DNA of 64,000 nt from Rhizobium laguerreae (GTDB lineage Bacteria > Pseudomonadota > Alphaproteobacteria > Rhizobiales > Rhizobiaceae). A program made the translations under genes and the position numbers. How positions within the stretch are numbered: position 1 is the stretch's first letter; each line of letters opens with the position of its first letter. Positions 43,935-51,212 of the stretch are shown here, one piece after another. The DNA is taken from assembly GCF_002008165.1 (NCBI RefSeq), contig NZ_MRDM01000014.1, positions 744,001-808,000 on the forward strand, given 5' to 3'. The notes below the pieces were generated by a model. It saw only the letters and a list, made by a program, of their open reading frames with translations. It did no database searches and was not told where the DNA came from.

Positions 43935-44351
43935 ATGATCAGAACACTTTTCCTCGCCGCCGCCCTCGCCTTTCCGGCTGCCACCGGCGTCAGCGCCCAT
44001 GACAGCAGCGAGTCTGCGGAGGTGACACTCGTCTATGAGCACGAGCTTCCGAACGTGCCGGGCAAGAGCATCAAGGGAGTGCTGGTCGAATACGGCCCGC
44101 CCGGCTTCTCCGAAGGCCACACTCATCCCGACACCGCCTTCATCTACGCCACCGTGCTCGAAGGGTCGATCCGCAGCCAGGTCAATGACGGCCCGGTCAA
44201 GGTCTATCAGGCCGGAGAGAGCTTCTCCGAAATGCCGGGCGACCGTCATGGCGTCAGCGCCAACGGCAGCGAGACTAAGCCCGCCCGCCTGCTCGCCGTC
44301 TTCGTCGTCGACACCAACCAGAAAGAGCTGACCTATCCGCTCAAGAAGTGA
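43935..44351 (+). CDS. Exported cupin-domain protein
   Basis: A 138-residue protein with a signal peptide (MIRTLFLAAALAFPAATG, cleavage near VSAHD). The cupin barrel is seen in VEYGPPGFSEGHTHPDTAFIYATVLEGSI (first motif with His-Thr-His) and FSEMPGDRHGVSANGSE (second motif with a further His). The metal-binding set is therefore present, and this may be a small dioxygenase or a metal-dependent binding protein in the periplasm. The ATG at 43935 has GGAGA seven bases upstream. Third gene of the Rrf2-linked set. Confidence 0.88.
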   Translation: MIRTLFLAAALAFPAATGVSAHDSSESAEVTLVYEHELPNVPGKSIKGVLVEYGPPGFSEGHTHPDTAFIYATVLEGSIRSQVNDGPVKVYQAGESFSEMPGDRHGVSANGSETKPARLLAVFVVDTNQKELTYPLKK

Positions 44352-44542
44352 CGATCGCATTACAGCGCCGCGCGTCTTTCAGACGCGCAAAGGACGCTGC
44401 AACACTTTGCATCTACGCATCGTGCTTTCCGAAAGTCGGTTCCGATCTTCGGGCCGATACAATACCGCCTGCGCAGGCCTGATGCTTGCGCAGGCGGCCG
44501 AGATGCTGAATCATGTGCGGCCTGCACCCCGGAGACAGAGAG

Positions 44543-46024
44543 ATGATTGACGACGCCCTCTTCGGCAAACCTCTGATATCCCTGATAACAGTAGGATTTG
44601 CCGGTATCGTCGTCTGGCATCTGCTCTCCCGTCATCGGCCGACGACGCGGCTGGTGGTGCAGATCCTCTTCTTTGCAGTGATGACGCTGATCCTCGTCGG
44701 CAGCGGCATCGAACCCCACCGGTTTCAAGGATATGAGTCCGAGGATCCGCGGGCCCTGCTCGTCATCGTCGCAAAAACGCTCTGGTGGATCCATCTGGCA
44801 TGGGCCGTCATCGGTTTCATCAGGCTCTATCTGGTGCTGGAGGGCAGTCCGCGAGAGGCTCGCCTGCTACAGGATCTGGTCATCGGCGTCGTCTATATCG
44901 GCATGGCCCTGTCGGTTCTGGCCTTCGTCTTCGGCGTACCGATCGGAACCCTCGTCGCGACCTCGGGCGTGGTCGCCATCATTCTCGGCCTGGCGCTGCA
45001 GAACACACTCGCGGACCTCTTCTCCGGCATCGCCCTGACACTCGGCCGGCCATACATCATCGGCGACTGGATCCTTCTCAGCGACGGCACCGAGGGACGC
45101 GTCGTCGAAAGCAATTGGCGCGCGACACACATCCTGACCAGCGCCAACAATGTCGTCGTACTGCCGAACAGTTTTCTGGCAAAGCTCGGCCTGACGAATG
45201 TCAGCCGGCCTGACGAGAGCCATCTCCTGATCCTCACCATCCGCATCGCCCCGACGCGGATGCCGGCATCGGTCCGGCACGTCATGGCAACGGCACTTGC
45301 GAGTTGCAATTCGATCGTGCGCGAACCGCCGCCGGTCGTCGCGCTGAAGGGACTGGATGCCACCGCACTTGAGGTCGAGCTGCAGTTTCGGGTGACGAGC
45401 CCGAGCCAGCGGGTGCCGGCGCGGAACGAGGTGCTCGATCTCGTCTATCGCCATTGCAAATCCGCCGGCCTGCTGCTGGCCATCCCGCCCTCGGCGACGG
45501 TGCTGACCGCCGATCTGCCGACGGAAGAAAGCGCAAAGCCGCCGAGCGTAACGCCGCTTGCCCTGATCGAGGCCATTCCGGTCTTTACGACACTGACGTC
45601 CGATGAAAAGCGCAGGCTCGCCGAAACCGCGACTGTCCGGGAGTTCCGCAAGGGCGATGTGATCGTGCGGGAGGACGAAATGCTCCCCTCACTGATGATG
45701 GTGCGCGCCGGCATCATCGCGGCGAGGAACGCAGGCGAGGAACGCGGACGGCTCGCGCCGGGCGACTTTTTTGGCGAGACCGGACTGCTCGCCGGCATGC
45801 AGGAAGTGTGCACCCTGGAGGCTCTGACCCCCGTGACCGCCTATGAAATCGACCAGGAGGCCTTCGCGCCGCTGCTAAGCGAACGCCCGGCGCTGGCGGA
45901 AGAAATCGCCGACCACCTCGCCAGCCGCGCCGAGCGTTTCCGCAATGGCGCCTCCTTGCCCCCGGAACATGCCCGCAGCGCCCATGCCATCCTGAAGACC
46001 ATCAGGACCATCTTCAAGGCATAG
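44543..46024 (+). CDS. MscS-family mechanosensitive channel with C-terminal cyclic-nucleotide-binding domain
   Basis: A 493-residue membrane protein. Four to five hydrophobic segments occupy residues 1-160, with the pore-lining helix in VLAFVFGVPIGTLVATSGVVAIILGLALQNTLADLFSGI. The MscS beta domain follows (GDWILLSDGTEGRVVESNWRATHILTSANNVVVLPNS). From about residue 335 a cNMP-binding domain appears (FRKGDVIVREDEMLPSLMMV, LAPGDFFGETGLLAG); the FGETGLL loop is the phosphate-binding cassette. This architecture couples turgor release to a cyclic nucleotide. GGAGACAGAGAG precedes the ATG at 44543. It ends the set whose regulator gene is convergent just downstream. Confidence 0.93.
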   Translation: MIDDALFGKPLISLITVGFAGIVVWHLLSRHRPTTRLVVQILFFAVMTLILVGSGIEPHRFQGYESEDPRALLVIVAKTLWWIHLAWAVIGFIRLYLVLEGSPREARLLQDLVIGVVYIGMALSVLAFVFGVPIGTLVATSGVVAIILGLALQNTLADLFSGIALTLGRPYIIGDWILLSDGTEGRVVESNWRATHILTSANNVVVLPNSFLAKLGLTNVSRPDESHLLILTIRIAPTRMPASVRHVMATALASCNSIVREPPPVVALKGLDATALEVELQFRVTSPSQRVPARNEVLDLVYRHCKSAGLLLAIPPSATVLTADLPTEESAKPPSVTPLALIEAIPVFTTLTSDEKRRLAETATVREFRKGDVIVREDEMLPSLMMVRAGIIAARNAGEERGRLAPGDFFGETGLLAGMQEVCTLEALTPVTAYEIDQEAFAPLLSERPALAEEIADHLASRAERFRNGASLPPEHARSAHAILKTIRTIFKA

Positions 46025-46039
46025 AGACCGGCACGCCGC

Positions 46040-46528
46040 TCAGCCGGCGCGCTTGAGCACCCATTCGAACGTGCTTCGCCAAATGTCGGCCGGCACTTCC
46101 TCGGACAAGGTGCCGACCAGATCGGAAAGCCGGACGCGCCTCAGCGTATCGCGCCAGGCCTCGTCGGCTTCCCACATGATGCGGGCAACCGCGCAGGGCT
46201 TGCTGTCGCAATAACCGGCCGGCCGGCAGGGATTGTTCTCCCGGATGTTCGTACAGGTGAAGCTGCGCGCCTTCCCCTCGACCGCCTCGACGATCTCGAG
46301 AAAGTTGATATCCGAGGGGGTCTTGGCAAGCCTGTAGCCGCCACTCGGACCGAGCGTGGTCTCGACCAGCGATGCCTGCGAAAGGCTCTGCAGTGCTTTG
46401 GAGAGATATTCCTTCGGCAGACCATGAAGCTCGGCGAGCGCCTTGGTGGAAAGATACCTGCCCTCTGGCAGGCCCGCGAGAATGGCGCAGCAGTGCAGCG
46501 CCCACTCGACCTGGCTTTTCAGGATCAT
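46040..46528 (-). CDS. Rrf2-family transcriptional regulator with four C-terminal cysteines
   Basis: A 162-residue winged-helix regulator: MILKSQVEWALHCCAILAGL, HGLPKEYLSKALQSLSQASLVETTLGPSGGYRL (recognition and wing). A cysteine cluster follows: Cys92, Cys101, Cys107 and Cys112 in FTCTNIRENNPCRPAGYCDSKPC. Three Cys of this kind bind an Fe-S cluster in IscR and NsrR; four here suggests Fe-S binding or thiol sensing. A palindrome matching the sites upstream of the AhpD-like gene lies 40 bases before the start, so it probably represses itself and that operon. Convergent with the MscS gene. Confidence 0.93.
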   Translation of the reverse strand: MILKSQVEWALHCCAILAGLPEGRYLSTKALAELHGLPKEYLSKALQSLSQASLVETTLGPSGGYRLAKTPSDINFLEIVEAVEGKARSFTCTNIRENNPCRPAGYCDSKPCAVARIMWEADEAWRDTLRRVRLSDLVGTLSEEVPADIWRSTFEWVLKRAG

Positions 46529-46567
46529 TCAGCAACTCGTGTGATAGCTGGTTCCGCCAATGGAATT

Positions 46568-46586
46568 AAGGATATATCATATCCGA
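46568..46586. promoter_or_regulatory. Rrf2-type operator upstream of the Rrf2 gene
   Basis: AAGGATAT-ATC-ATATCCGA: the left arm is identical to that of the site at 42528 and the right arm matches 6 of 8. It lies 40 bases upstream of the leftward Rrf2 start codon, consistent with autoregulation. Confidence 0.75.
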
Positions 46587-46658
46587 AAGCAGCAGTGATG
46601 TAAATGACCTGCAAAAGCAGCGTGTTGCTGCCTGAACGGTGACGGCGTCGATCACCAT

Positions 46659-47276
46659 TCAGCCGGCGTTCTCGCCCTCTGCCCCACTTCGCGCCTGCTC
46701 ACTTTCAATTCCTGCGATCAGCTTGCGCAGCAGCGCCGCAAGCGCCTCACGCTCCTTTCCATCAAGAGCCTGCAGAAATGAGGATTCGCTCGCCATGTCG
46801 GTACGGAAGGCCTGTTCGGCGAGTGCCGCACCCGCCTCGGTCAAAGCCACCAGCACGCTGCGCCCGTCACGCGGCGATTTCTCGCGGCGGATCAGTCCCG
46901 CCTTCTCCAGCCGGTCAAGCCTGTGGGTCAGGCCTCCGGACGAGATCATCAGCGCCGAATACATCTCCGTCGGCGTCATCAGGTAAGGCGGTCCGGAACG
47001 GCGAAGCGTTGCGATCACATCGAATTCGCCGCGGTCGAGGCCAAAATCGGCAAATGTCGCTTCGATGCTGGGGCGCACCAGGTTGGATAGACGAAAGGCC
47101 CGCCCCAGGATCGCCATCGGCTCGGTGTCGAGGTCGGGCAGTTCCAGCGCCCATTGCCGGCGCAGCCGGTCGACATGGTCCTCCCTGGGGCAGTCCTCGT
47201 CCCCGGGGCGGTCACCGTCCCCGGGGCGGTCACCGTCCCCGGGGCGGCCACCGTCCCCTTTCGTTCCATTCATCAT
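46659..47276 (-). CDS. MarR-family regulator with N-terminal hexapeptide repeats
   Basis: A 205-residue regulator. Residues 1-30 are made of the repeated unit GDGDRP, encoded by an 18-base DNA repeat, a charged, flexible extension that ordinary MarR proteins lack. The winged helix follows in FDVIATLRRSGPPYLMTPTEMYSALMISSGGLTHRLDRLEKAGLIRREKSPRDGRSVLVALTEAG. The start at 47276 has GAGG seven bases upstream; a TTG start 14 codons earlier is possible. It is divergent from a cupin gene, with two palindromes between them that are probable operators. Confidence 0.88.
   Translation of the reverse strand: MMNGTKGDGGRPGDGDRPGDGDRPGDEDCPREDHVDRLRRQWALELPDLDTEPMAILGRAFRLSNLVRPSIEATFADFGLDRGEFDVIATLRRSGPPYLMTPTEMYSALMISSGGLTHRLDRLEKAGLIRREKSPRDGRSVLVALTEAGAALAEQAFRTDMASESSFLQALDGKEREALAALLRKLIAGIESEQARSGAEGENAG
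47183..47254. repeat. 18-base tandem repeat inside the MarR gene
   Basis: Four consecutive 18-base units: 47201-47218 and 47219-47236 are identical (CCCCGGGGCGGTCACCGT), 47237-47254 differs by one base, and 47183-47200 is a diverged copy. Units are in frame and encode a six-residue repeat, so copy-number changes would lengthen or shorten the protein without frameshift. Confidence 0.92.
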
Positions 47277-47329
47277 TCTCTGCCTCACATCACCACAAGA
47301 GAGACATACACCTTCCAACCGAGTCTCGG

Positions 47330-47380
47330 AAGATATCTTGACAGCAAGATAGTTTGCAAATATATCTTCTCGCGAAGATA
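47330..47380. promoter_or_regulatory. Two palindromes between the MarR and cupin genes, probable MarR operators
   Basis: AAGATATCTT at 47330-47339 is a perfect palindrome. TATCTTC-TCGC-GAAGATA at 47363-47380 has perfect seven-base arms with the same half-site. They lie between the two divergent start codons (47276 and 47418). Confidence 0.7.
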
Positions 47381-47417
47381 GTTTTGCGTTCTAGACGGCA
47401 CCAAGGGGAGGCACGTG

Positions 47418-47753
47418 ATGTACAGGATTCTTCGCCACCAGGAAGTGCGACCCGATCAGAGCCGCACTGTCCGCTTCGAGGGCCGCGACCATGGCGGCGA
47501 GATATCGCTTTTCCTGGTCGACAACGAGCCCGGCCAAGGGCCCGCTCTGCATGTCCACCCCTATTCCGAGACATGGGCAGTCAGGAAAGGCGAAGCCGAA
47601 TTCACCGTAGGCGACGCCAAGACCCGCGGCTTTCCCGGCGATATCGTCGTCGTGGCCGCCAACATTCCACACCGCTTTGAGAATGTCGGCACCGGAAGGC
47701 TCGAAATCGTCTGCATTCATGCCAGCGACACCATCGTGCAGGAATTTGTGTGA
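47418..47753 (+). CDS. Cupin-domain protein
   Basis: A 111-residue single-domain cupin: GQGPALHVHPYSETWAVRKGEAEFTVG (first motif with two His and a Glu) and PGDIVVVAANIPHRFENVG (second motif with the final His). The four-residue metal site is complete. No signal peptide is present. It may be a small oxygenase, isomerase or metal-linked sensor. AAGGGGAGG lies before the ATG at 47418. Divergent from the MarR regulator, with its probable operators in between, and followed by a VOC gene after 58 bases. Confidence 0.9.
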   Translation: MYRILRHQEVRPDQSRTVRFEGRDHGGEISLFLVDNEPGQGPALHVHPYSETWAVRKGEAEFTVGDAKTRGFPGDIVVVAANIPHRFENVGTGRLEIVCIHASDTIVQEFV

Positions 47754-47811
47754 GGCAAAGCCCTCGCCTGGAAGACAAAGCCTGGAGACAAAGGAAGAGG
47801 AGAGAACTGCA

Positions 47812-48228
47812 ATGTCGAAGATGATTTTCGTGAACCTGCCGGTGAAAGACCTTGCTGCTGCGACCCGCTTCTATGAAGCCATCGGCTGCAGCAAGAACGA
47901 ACAGTTCAGCGATCACCAGGCGTCGAACATGGTTTGGACCGACGCCATTTTCTTCCATCTGCTGACGCGCGATTTTTTCGCGACCTTCACGCCAAAGCCC
48001 GTCGCCGAAGCGCAAAAGGCGAGCGAAGTGCTGATCGCGCTGACGATGGACAGCCGCGAAGAGGTGGACGCTATCGTCGAGGCAGCCGCAGCCGCCGGGG
48101 GCAAAGCCGATCCACGCGCGCCGACGGACATGGGTTGGCTCTACAACCGTGCCTTCGAAGATCCCGATGGCCATGTATTCGAAGCGGTGTGGGTCGACAT
48201 GGCGGCAGCCTCCGCGTCAGGAGAATAG
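47812..48228 (+). CDS. VOC-family (glyoxalase/bleomycin-resistance-like) protein
   Basis: A 138-residue protein with the paired beta-alpha-beta units of the vicinal-oxygen-chelate fold: MIFVNLPVKDLAAATRFYEAIGC, and a second unit ending YNRAFEDPDGHVFEAVWVDM. It resembles the YaeR/PhnB-like lactoylglutathione-lyase relatives; the first expected His is not in its usual place, so activity is uncertain. The ATG at 47812 follows GGAAGAGGAGAG. Same direction as the cupin gene, likely the same MarR-controlled transcript. Confidence 0.88.
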   Translation: MSKMIFVNLPVKDLAAATRFYEAIGCSKNEQFSDHQASNMVWTDAIFFHLLTRDFFATFTPKPVAEAQKASEVLIALTMDSREEVDAIVEAAAAAGGKADPRAPTDMGWLYNRAFEDPDGHVFEAVWVDMAAASASGE

Positions 48229-48384
48229 TGGCAAGCCGCTCGACGCGACATGTGCGGGCGAAAACGGGCTTCGGCCCACCTCGCCCGCCGCGAAAACTTT
48301 TGCTGCGCCTGGAATAAAACCACCGCGCCTCGTGTCTCATCTCAGGTAGCGCAAGATTGCGTGCCCAATCTGAGGAGAGACACC

Positions 48385-48765
48385 ATGAAATCCGTGAAAT
48401 TCCTATCCGTCGTGGCCGCCGCCGCCCTTGCCGCGACCGCTGCTTTCGCCGCTGCTCCCGTCAAGGAAGTCGACTCCGCCAAGGGCAAGGTGCTTGCCGG
48501 CGAAAACGGCATGACACTCTACACCTTCAAGAAGGACGTCAAGGGCGTGTCCAACTGCTACGACGATTGCGCCAAGAACTGGCCGCCGCTGATGGCGGCT
48601 TCCGATGCCAAGGCCGATGGTGCATATTCGATCATCGATCGCAAAGATGGCACGAAACAATGGGCCAAGGACGGCATGCCGCTCTATTATTGGGTCAAGG
48701 ACACGAAGATGGGCGACATCACCGGCGACGGCGTCGGCGGCAACTGGGATCTCGCCAAACCTTGA
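48385..48765 (+). CDS. Secreted protein with two Y-x-F/W-x-x-D repeats (COG4315-like)
   Basis: A 126-residue exported protein with a signal peptide (cleavage near AFAAAP). It contains TLYTFKKD (45-52), then the Cys pair NCYDDC (57-62), KNWPPL, and a second copy PLYYWVKDTKMGD. Function is unknown; similar proteins are common just before ECF sigma/anti-sigma pairs in rhizobia. AGGAGAG precedes the ATG. A possible ECF promoter (GGAATAAA at 48311, CGTGTCT at 48331) lies upstream, with only 12 bases between the two elements, which is short. Confidence 0.85.
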   Translation: MKSVKFLSVVAAAALAATAAFAAAPVKEVDSAKGKVLAGENGMTLYTFKKDVKGVSNCYDDCAKNWPPLMAASDAKADGAYSIIDRKDGTKQWAKDGMPLYYWVKDTKMGDITGDGVGGNWDLAKP

Positions 48766-48796
48766 TTGCAGGGGCCCTGATGCCAAGAGAGCCGGC

Positions 48797-49312
48797 ATGA
48801 AGATACCCGCACCCGAAACCTTCGAGGGCCAGATCCTGGCCCTCCTGCCCTCGCTCAGGCGCTATTCGCGCAGCCTGACTCGTTCGGATGCCGATGGCGA
48901 GGATCTGCTCCAGGATTGCGTCGAAAAGGTTCTCACGCGCCGCGGCCAATGGCGCGGCCTCAACCTGCGCGGCTGGGTCCTGACCATCATGACCAATCTC
49001 TACCGCAACGGCCGGCGCGGCAAGACTCGCGATGGCCTTGTCGAGCTCGATGCCGCAGAAAATCTGGCCGTGCCCGAACCGCCGGCCGATCCGCTGGAAC
49101 GTGCTCGGCTGGACGATGCGCTGAACAGCCTTTCGGAGGAACACCGCGCTGTGCTGATGCTCGTGGTCATCGAGGGATACACCTATGGCGAGGTCGCAGC
49201 CGCGCTCGATATCCCGATCGGCACCGTCATGTCCCGCCTGTCGCGCGCCCGCCGGCGCGTCGCCGAGCGATTGAAGGCCGACAACATCATTACGCTTCGG
49301 AGACCGAAATGA
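48797..49312 (+). CDS. ECF-type RNA polymerase sigma factor
   Basis: A 171-residue sigma factor. Region 2: ILALLPSLRRYSRSLTRSDADGEDLLQDCVEKVLTR, with WRGLNLRGWVLTIMTNLYRNGRR. Region 4: LNSLSEEHRAVLMLVVIEGYTYGEVAAALDIPIGTVMSRLSRARRRV. It lacks regions 1 and 3, as all ECF factors do. It starts 31 bases after the secreted-protein gene and overlaps the anti-sigma gene by four bases (ATGA). The regulon is not determined; the upstream secreted protein is a likely member. Confidence 0.94.
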   Translation: MKIPAPETFEGQILALLPSLRRYSRSLTRSDADGEDLLQDCVEKVLTRRGQWRGLNLRGWVLTIMTNLYRNGRRGKTRDGLVELDAAENLAVPEPPADPLERARLDDALNSLSEEHRAVLMLVVIEGYTYGEVAAALDIPIGTVMSRLSRARRRVAERLKADNIITLRRPK

Positions 49313-50091
49313 ACGAGACCAATCCGAGCGTCACCGAAGCCGACCTTCACGCTTATGCCGACGGCCAGCTGCCGGAAACGGTGCGCGCCCGCATCGAGGC
49401 CTTCCTGACCGACAATCCCGACGAGGCGGCGATGGTCGCCGAATGGCAGGCGCAGAATTCAGGCATCCGATCGCTGTTTGCCGGTTATGAGAAGGCGAAG
49501 GACACCGATCCTCTGCTCGTCGTCCCCCCGCGCGCCGTTTCATCGGGAGCGAAACGCTGGGCGATCACCGCATCAGCCCTCCTCGTCTTCACGCTCGGCG
49601 CCGTCAGCGGCCATTATGGCCCCGCACTTCTGGAAAAGCCGGAACTGCAGCTTGCCGGCTCCGAAACCCTGCCAAAACAGGCCCAGACCGCGTTTACGGT
49701 CTATGCCGCCGAGGTTCGCCACCCTGTCGAGGTCTTCGCAAACGAGGAGGTCCACCTCGCCAGCTGGCTCGGCAAGCGCCTGGCAATCCAGAACCTCAAG
49801 ATTCCGAACCTACAGCCGCTCGGCTTCAAGCTAGTCGGCGGCCGCCTGCTGCCGGTCGACGGCAGGCCGGGCGCGATGTTCATGTATGAAAACCAGGCCG
49901 GCGAGCGCCTGACCGTCATGGTCGGCCGCAACACGGAGAACCGCACGACGAGCTTCCGCTTCGCCTCATCGGGCAATCTTGAAACCTTCTATTGGATCGA
50001 CGGCGAACTCGGTTATGCCGTGACCGGCGAAATCTTCCGCGAGACGCTGCGTCAGGTAGCCGAGGAGTGCTACCGGCAATTCCCGTCGTAG
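49309..50091 (+). CDS. Membrane anti-sigma factor
   Basis: A 260-residue protein. The N-terminal 70 residues (VTEADLHAYADGQLPETVRARIEAFLTDNPDEAAMVAEWQAQNSGIRSLFAGY) form the zinc-finger-like or helical anti-sigma domain, without the full His-x3-Cys-x2-Cys set. One membrane segment lies at about 85-103 (WAITASALLVFTLGAVSG), then a periplasmic sensor part. It holds the sigma factor at the inner membrane until an envelope signal arrives. The four-base overlap with the sigma gene gives coupled translation. The family resembles RsiW/DUF6600-like transmembrane anti-sigma proteins. Confidence 0.88.
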   Translation: MNETNPSVTEADLHAYADGQLPETVRARIEAFLTDNPDEAAMVAEWQAQNSGIRSLFAGYEKAKDTDPLLVVPPRAVSSGAKRWAITASALLVFTLGAVSGHYGPALLEKPELQLAGSETLPKQAQTAFTVYAAEVRHPVEVFANEEVHLASWLGKRLAIQNLKIPNLQPLGFKLVGGRLLPVDGRPGAMFMYENQAGERLTVMVGRNTENRTTSFRFASSGNLETFYWIDGELGYAVTGEIFRETLRQVAEECYRQFPS

Positions 50092-50092
50092 A

Positions 50093-50194
50093 GTAATTCC
50101 AGGAAAAGTGCGAAGCGGTTTTCCGTCCGGAATTACGTAGAAAACAAAGACTTAGAGCGGTTCTGCGCTTCCGTGAACAGCTGAACCGCTCTAA
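50093..50194. repeat. Rhizobial mosaic extragenic palindrome
   Basis: Two stacked inverted repeats: GTAATTCC (50093-50100) with GGAATTAC (50129-50136), enclosing GGAAAA/TTTTCC, and TTAGAGCGGTTC (50152-50163) with GAACCGCTCTAA (50183-50194). This layout is typical of multicopy intergenic elements in Rhizobiaceae. It lies between the convergent anti-sigma and nitrile hydratase accessory genes and could terminate both. Confidence 0.75.
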
Positions 50195-50197
50195 GGA

Positions 50198-50551
50198 TCA
50201 GCGTGAGGGATCGTTGCCGAGCTCGATCGGCCGTCCATGCGGCGTCGCCTCCGCCGCCCGCTGCCAGCTCTGTTGCAGTGCCAGGATCGTTTCCGCATCG
50301 GCAATGCCGTTGTCGACGATAAGGTCGCAGAGTGCCCCCACCCAGCAGTCGAAATAGTCGCTGCCATCTTCGGCCCGGCCAGGCTTGTGCAATTGCGCGG
50401 AAAGCGTTTCAGCCCATTCGCTCCAGCTGAACAGGCCTTTTGCGTGCAGGTGCACGGTCATGGCGAAAGCTTCGGCCGCCCATGGCTCGGGAAAAACCGG
50501 CTCGCCCTCCGGCGACGTCGGCAGCCCGGACGATTGCGTCAGCGGCGACAT
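50198..50551 (-). CDS. Nitrile hydratase accessory/activator protein
   Basis: A 117-residue protein with the P47K/NhlE-like accessory pattern: GEPVFPEPWAAEAFAMTVHLHAKGLFSWSEWAETLSAQL, then DYFDCWVGALCDLIVDNGIA. These proteins help load cobalt or oxidise the active-site cysteines of the alpha subunit. The ATG at 50551 is preferred: it directly follows the beta-subunit stop with one base between. It is the last gene of the operon nthA-nthB-accessory. Confidence 0.88.
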   Translation of the reverse strand: MSPLTQSSGLPTSPEGEPVFPEPWAAEAFAMTVHLHAKGLFSWSEWAETLSAQLHKPGRAEDGSDYFDCWVGALCDLIVDNGIADAETILALQQSWQRAAEATPHGRPIELGNDPSR

Positions 50552-50552
50552 T

Positions 50553-51212
50553 TCATGCCGGCTCAAGATAGCTCTCCCAAGCATCGATCGACACGGTCAG
50601 CGTGGGATCGGCATCTCCACCCCAAAGCTCCGCGCCGTCGAAAACGACCGTATAGAGCCATTGCGGGTTTTCGCCCTCGCCATGCGCATTGTCGTCAGGG
50701 AAGACGAAAGCACCCTGCACTGCCTCGACCACGCCTGTTTTGGCTCGGGCATAACGCGGCAGGCGCGTATGTGTTACTGGATTGAAATTCTTTGTCTTCA
50801 CCCCTTCGCCGGCCACGAAGCGCGGCGCGGTCTTAACAGGACGATCGCAAGGCCCGCCCTTCGCAAGAACGCCGGGCACCATGTCCGCCTTCAGCACCCG
50901 CTTCGGAACGGCTCCTGGCTGCTGCGCATGGCCGGACAGCAATTCCGCGCGAGTCGCAAAGCCATGCCGTTCGAGCAGCTTGTCGATGCCGCGGATCCAG
51001 ATCTCGTAATAGCTGGCGGCGAGATAAGCGGCCGGCGGAATATTCTCGCGCGCGTGCCGGCTTTCGTCGATGGTCCAGGCGCCGAAAGCGCCGCAGGAAA
51101 GCGTGATGCCGAGCGCCCGCTTTTCCCATTCGGCATGGAAATAAGGCTCGTCCTTTTCGGGCGCGACAGGTCCGAACCCCATCTGCCCGCCGAGATCGTG
51201 CGGTCCGTTCAT
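50553..51212 (-). CDS. nthB: Nitrile hydratase beta subunit
   Basis: A 219-residue subunit of usual length: MNGPHDLGGQMGFGPVAPEKDEPYFHAEWEKRALGITL (the characteristic GxHDxGGxxG-like opening), YYEIWIRGIDKLLERHGF, FVAGEGVKTKNFNPVTHTRLPRYARAKTGVVEAVQGAFVFPDDNAHGEGENPQWLYTVVFDGAELWG. It pairs with the alpha subunit to form the heterodimer or tetramer that hydrates nitriles to amides in the cytoplasm. It overlaps the alpha gene by four bases (ATGA). Confidence 0.94.
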   Translation of the reverse strand: MNGPHDLGGQMGFGPVAPEKDEPYFHAEWEKRALGITLSCGAFGAWTIDESRHARENIPPAAYLAASYYEIWIRGIDKLLERHGFATRAELLSGHAQQPGAVPKRVLKADMVPGVLAKGGPCDRPVKTAPRFVAGEGVKTKNFNPVTHTRLPRYARAKTGVVEAVQGAFVFPDDNAHGEGENPQWLYTVVFDGAELWGGDADPTLTVSIDAWESYLEPA

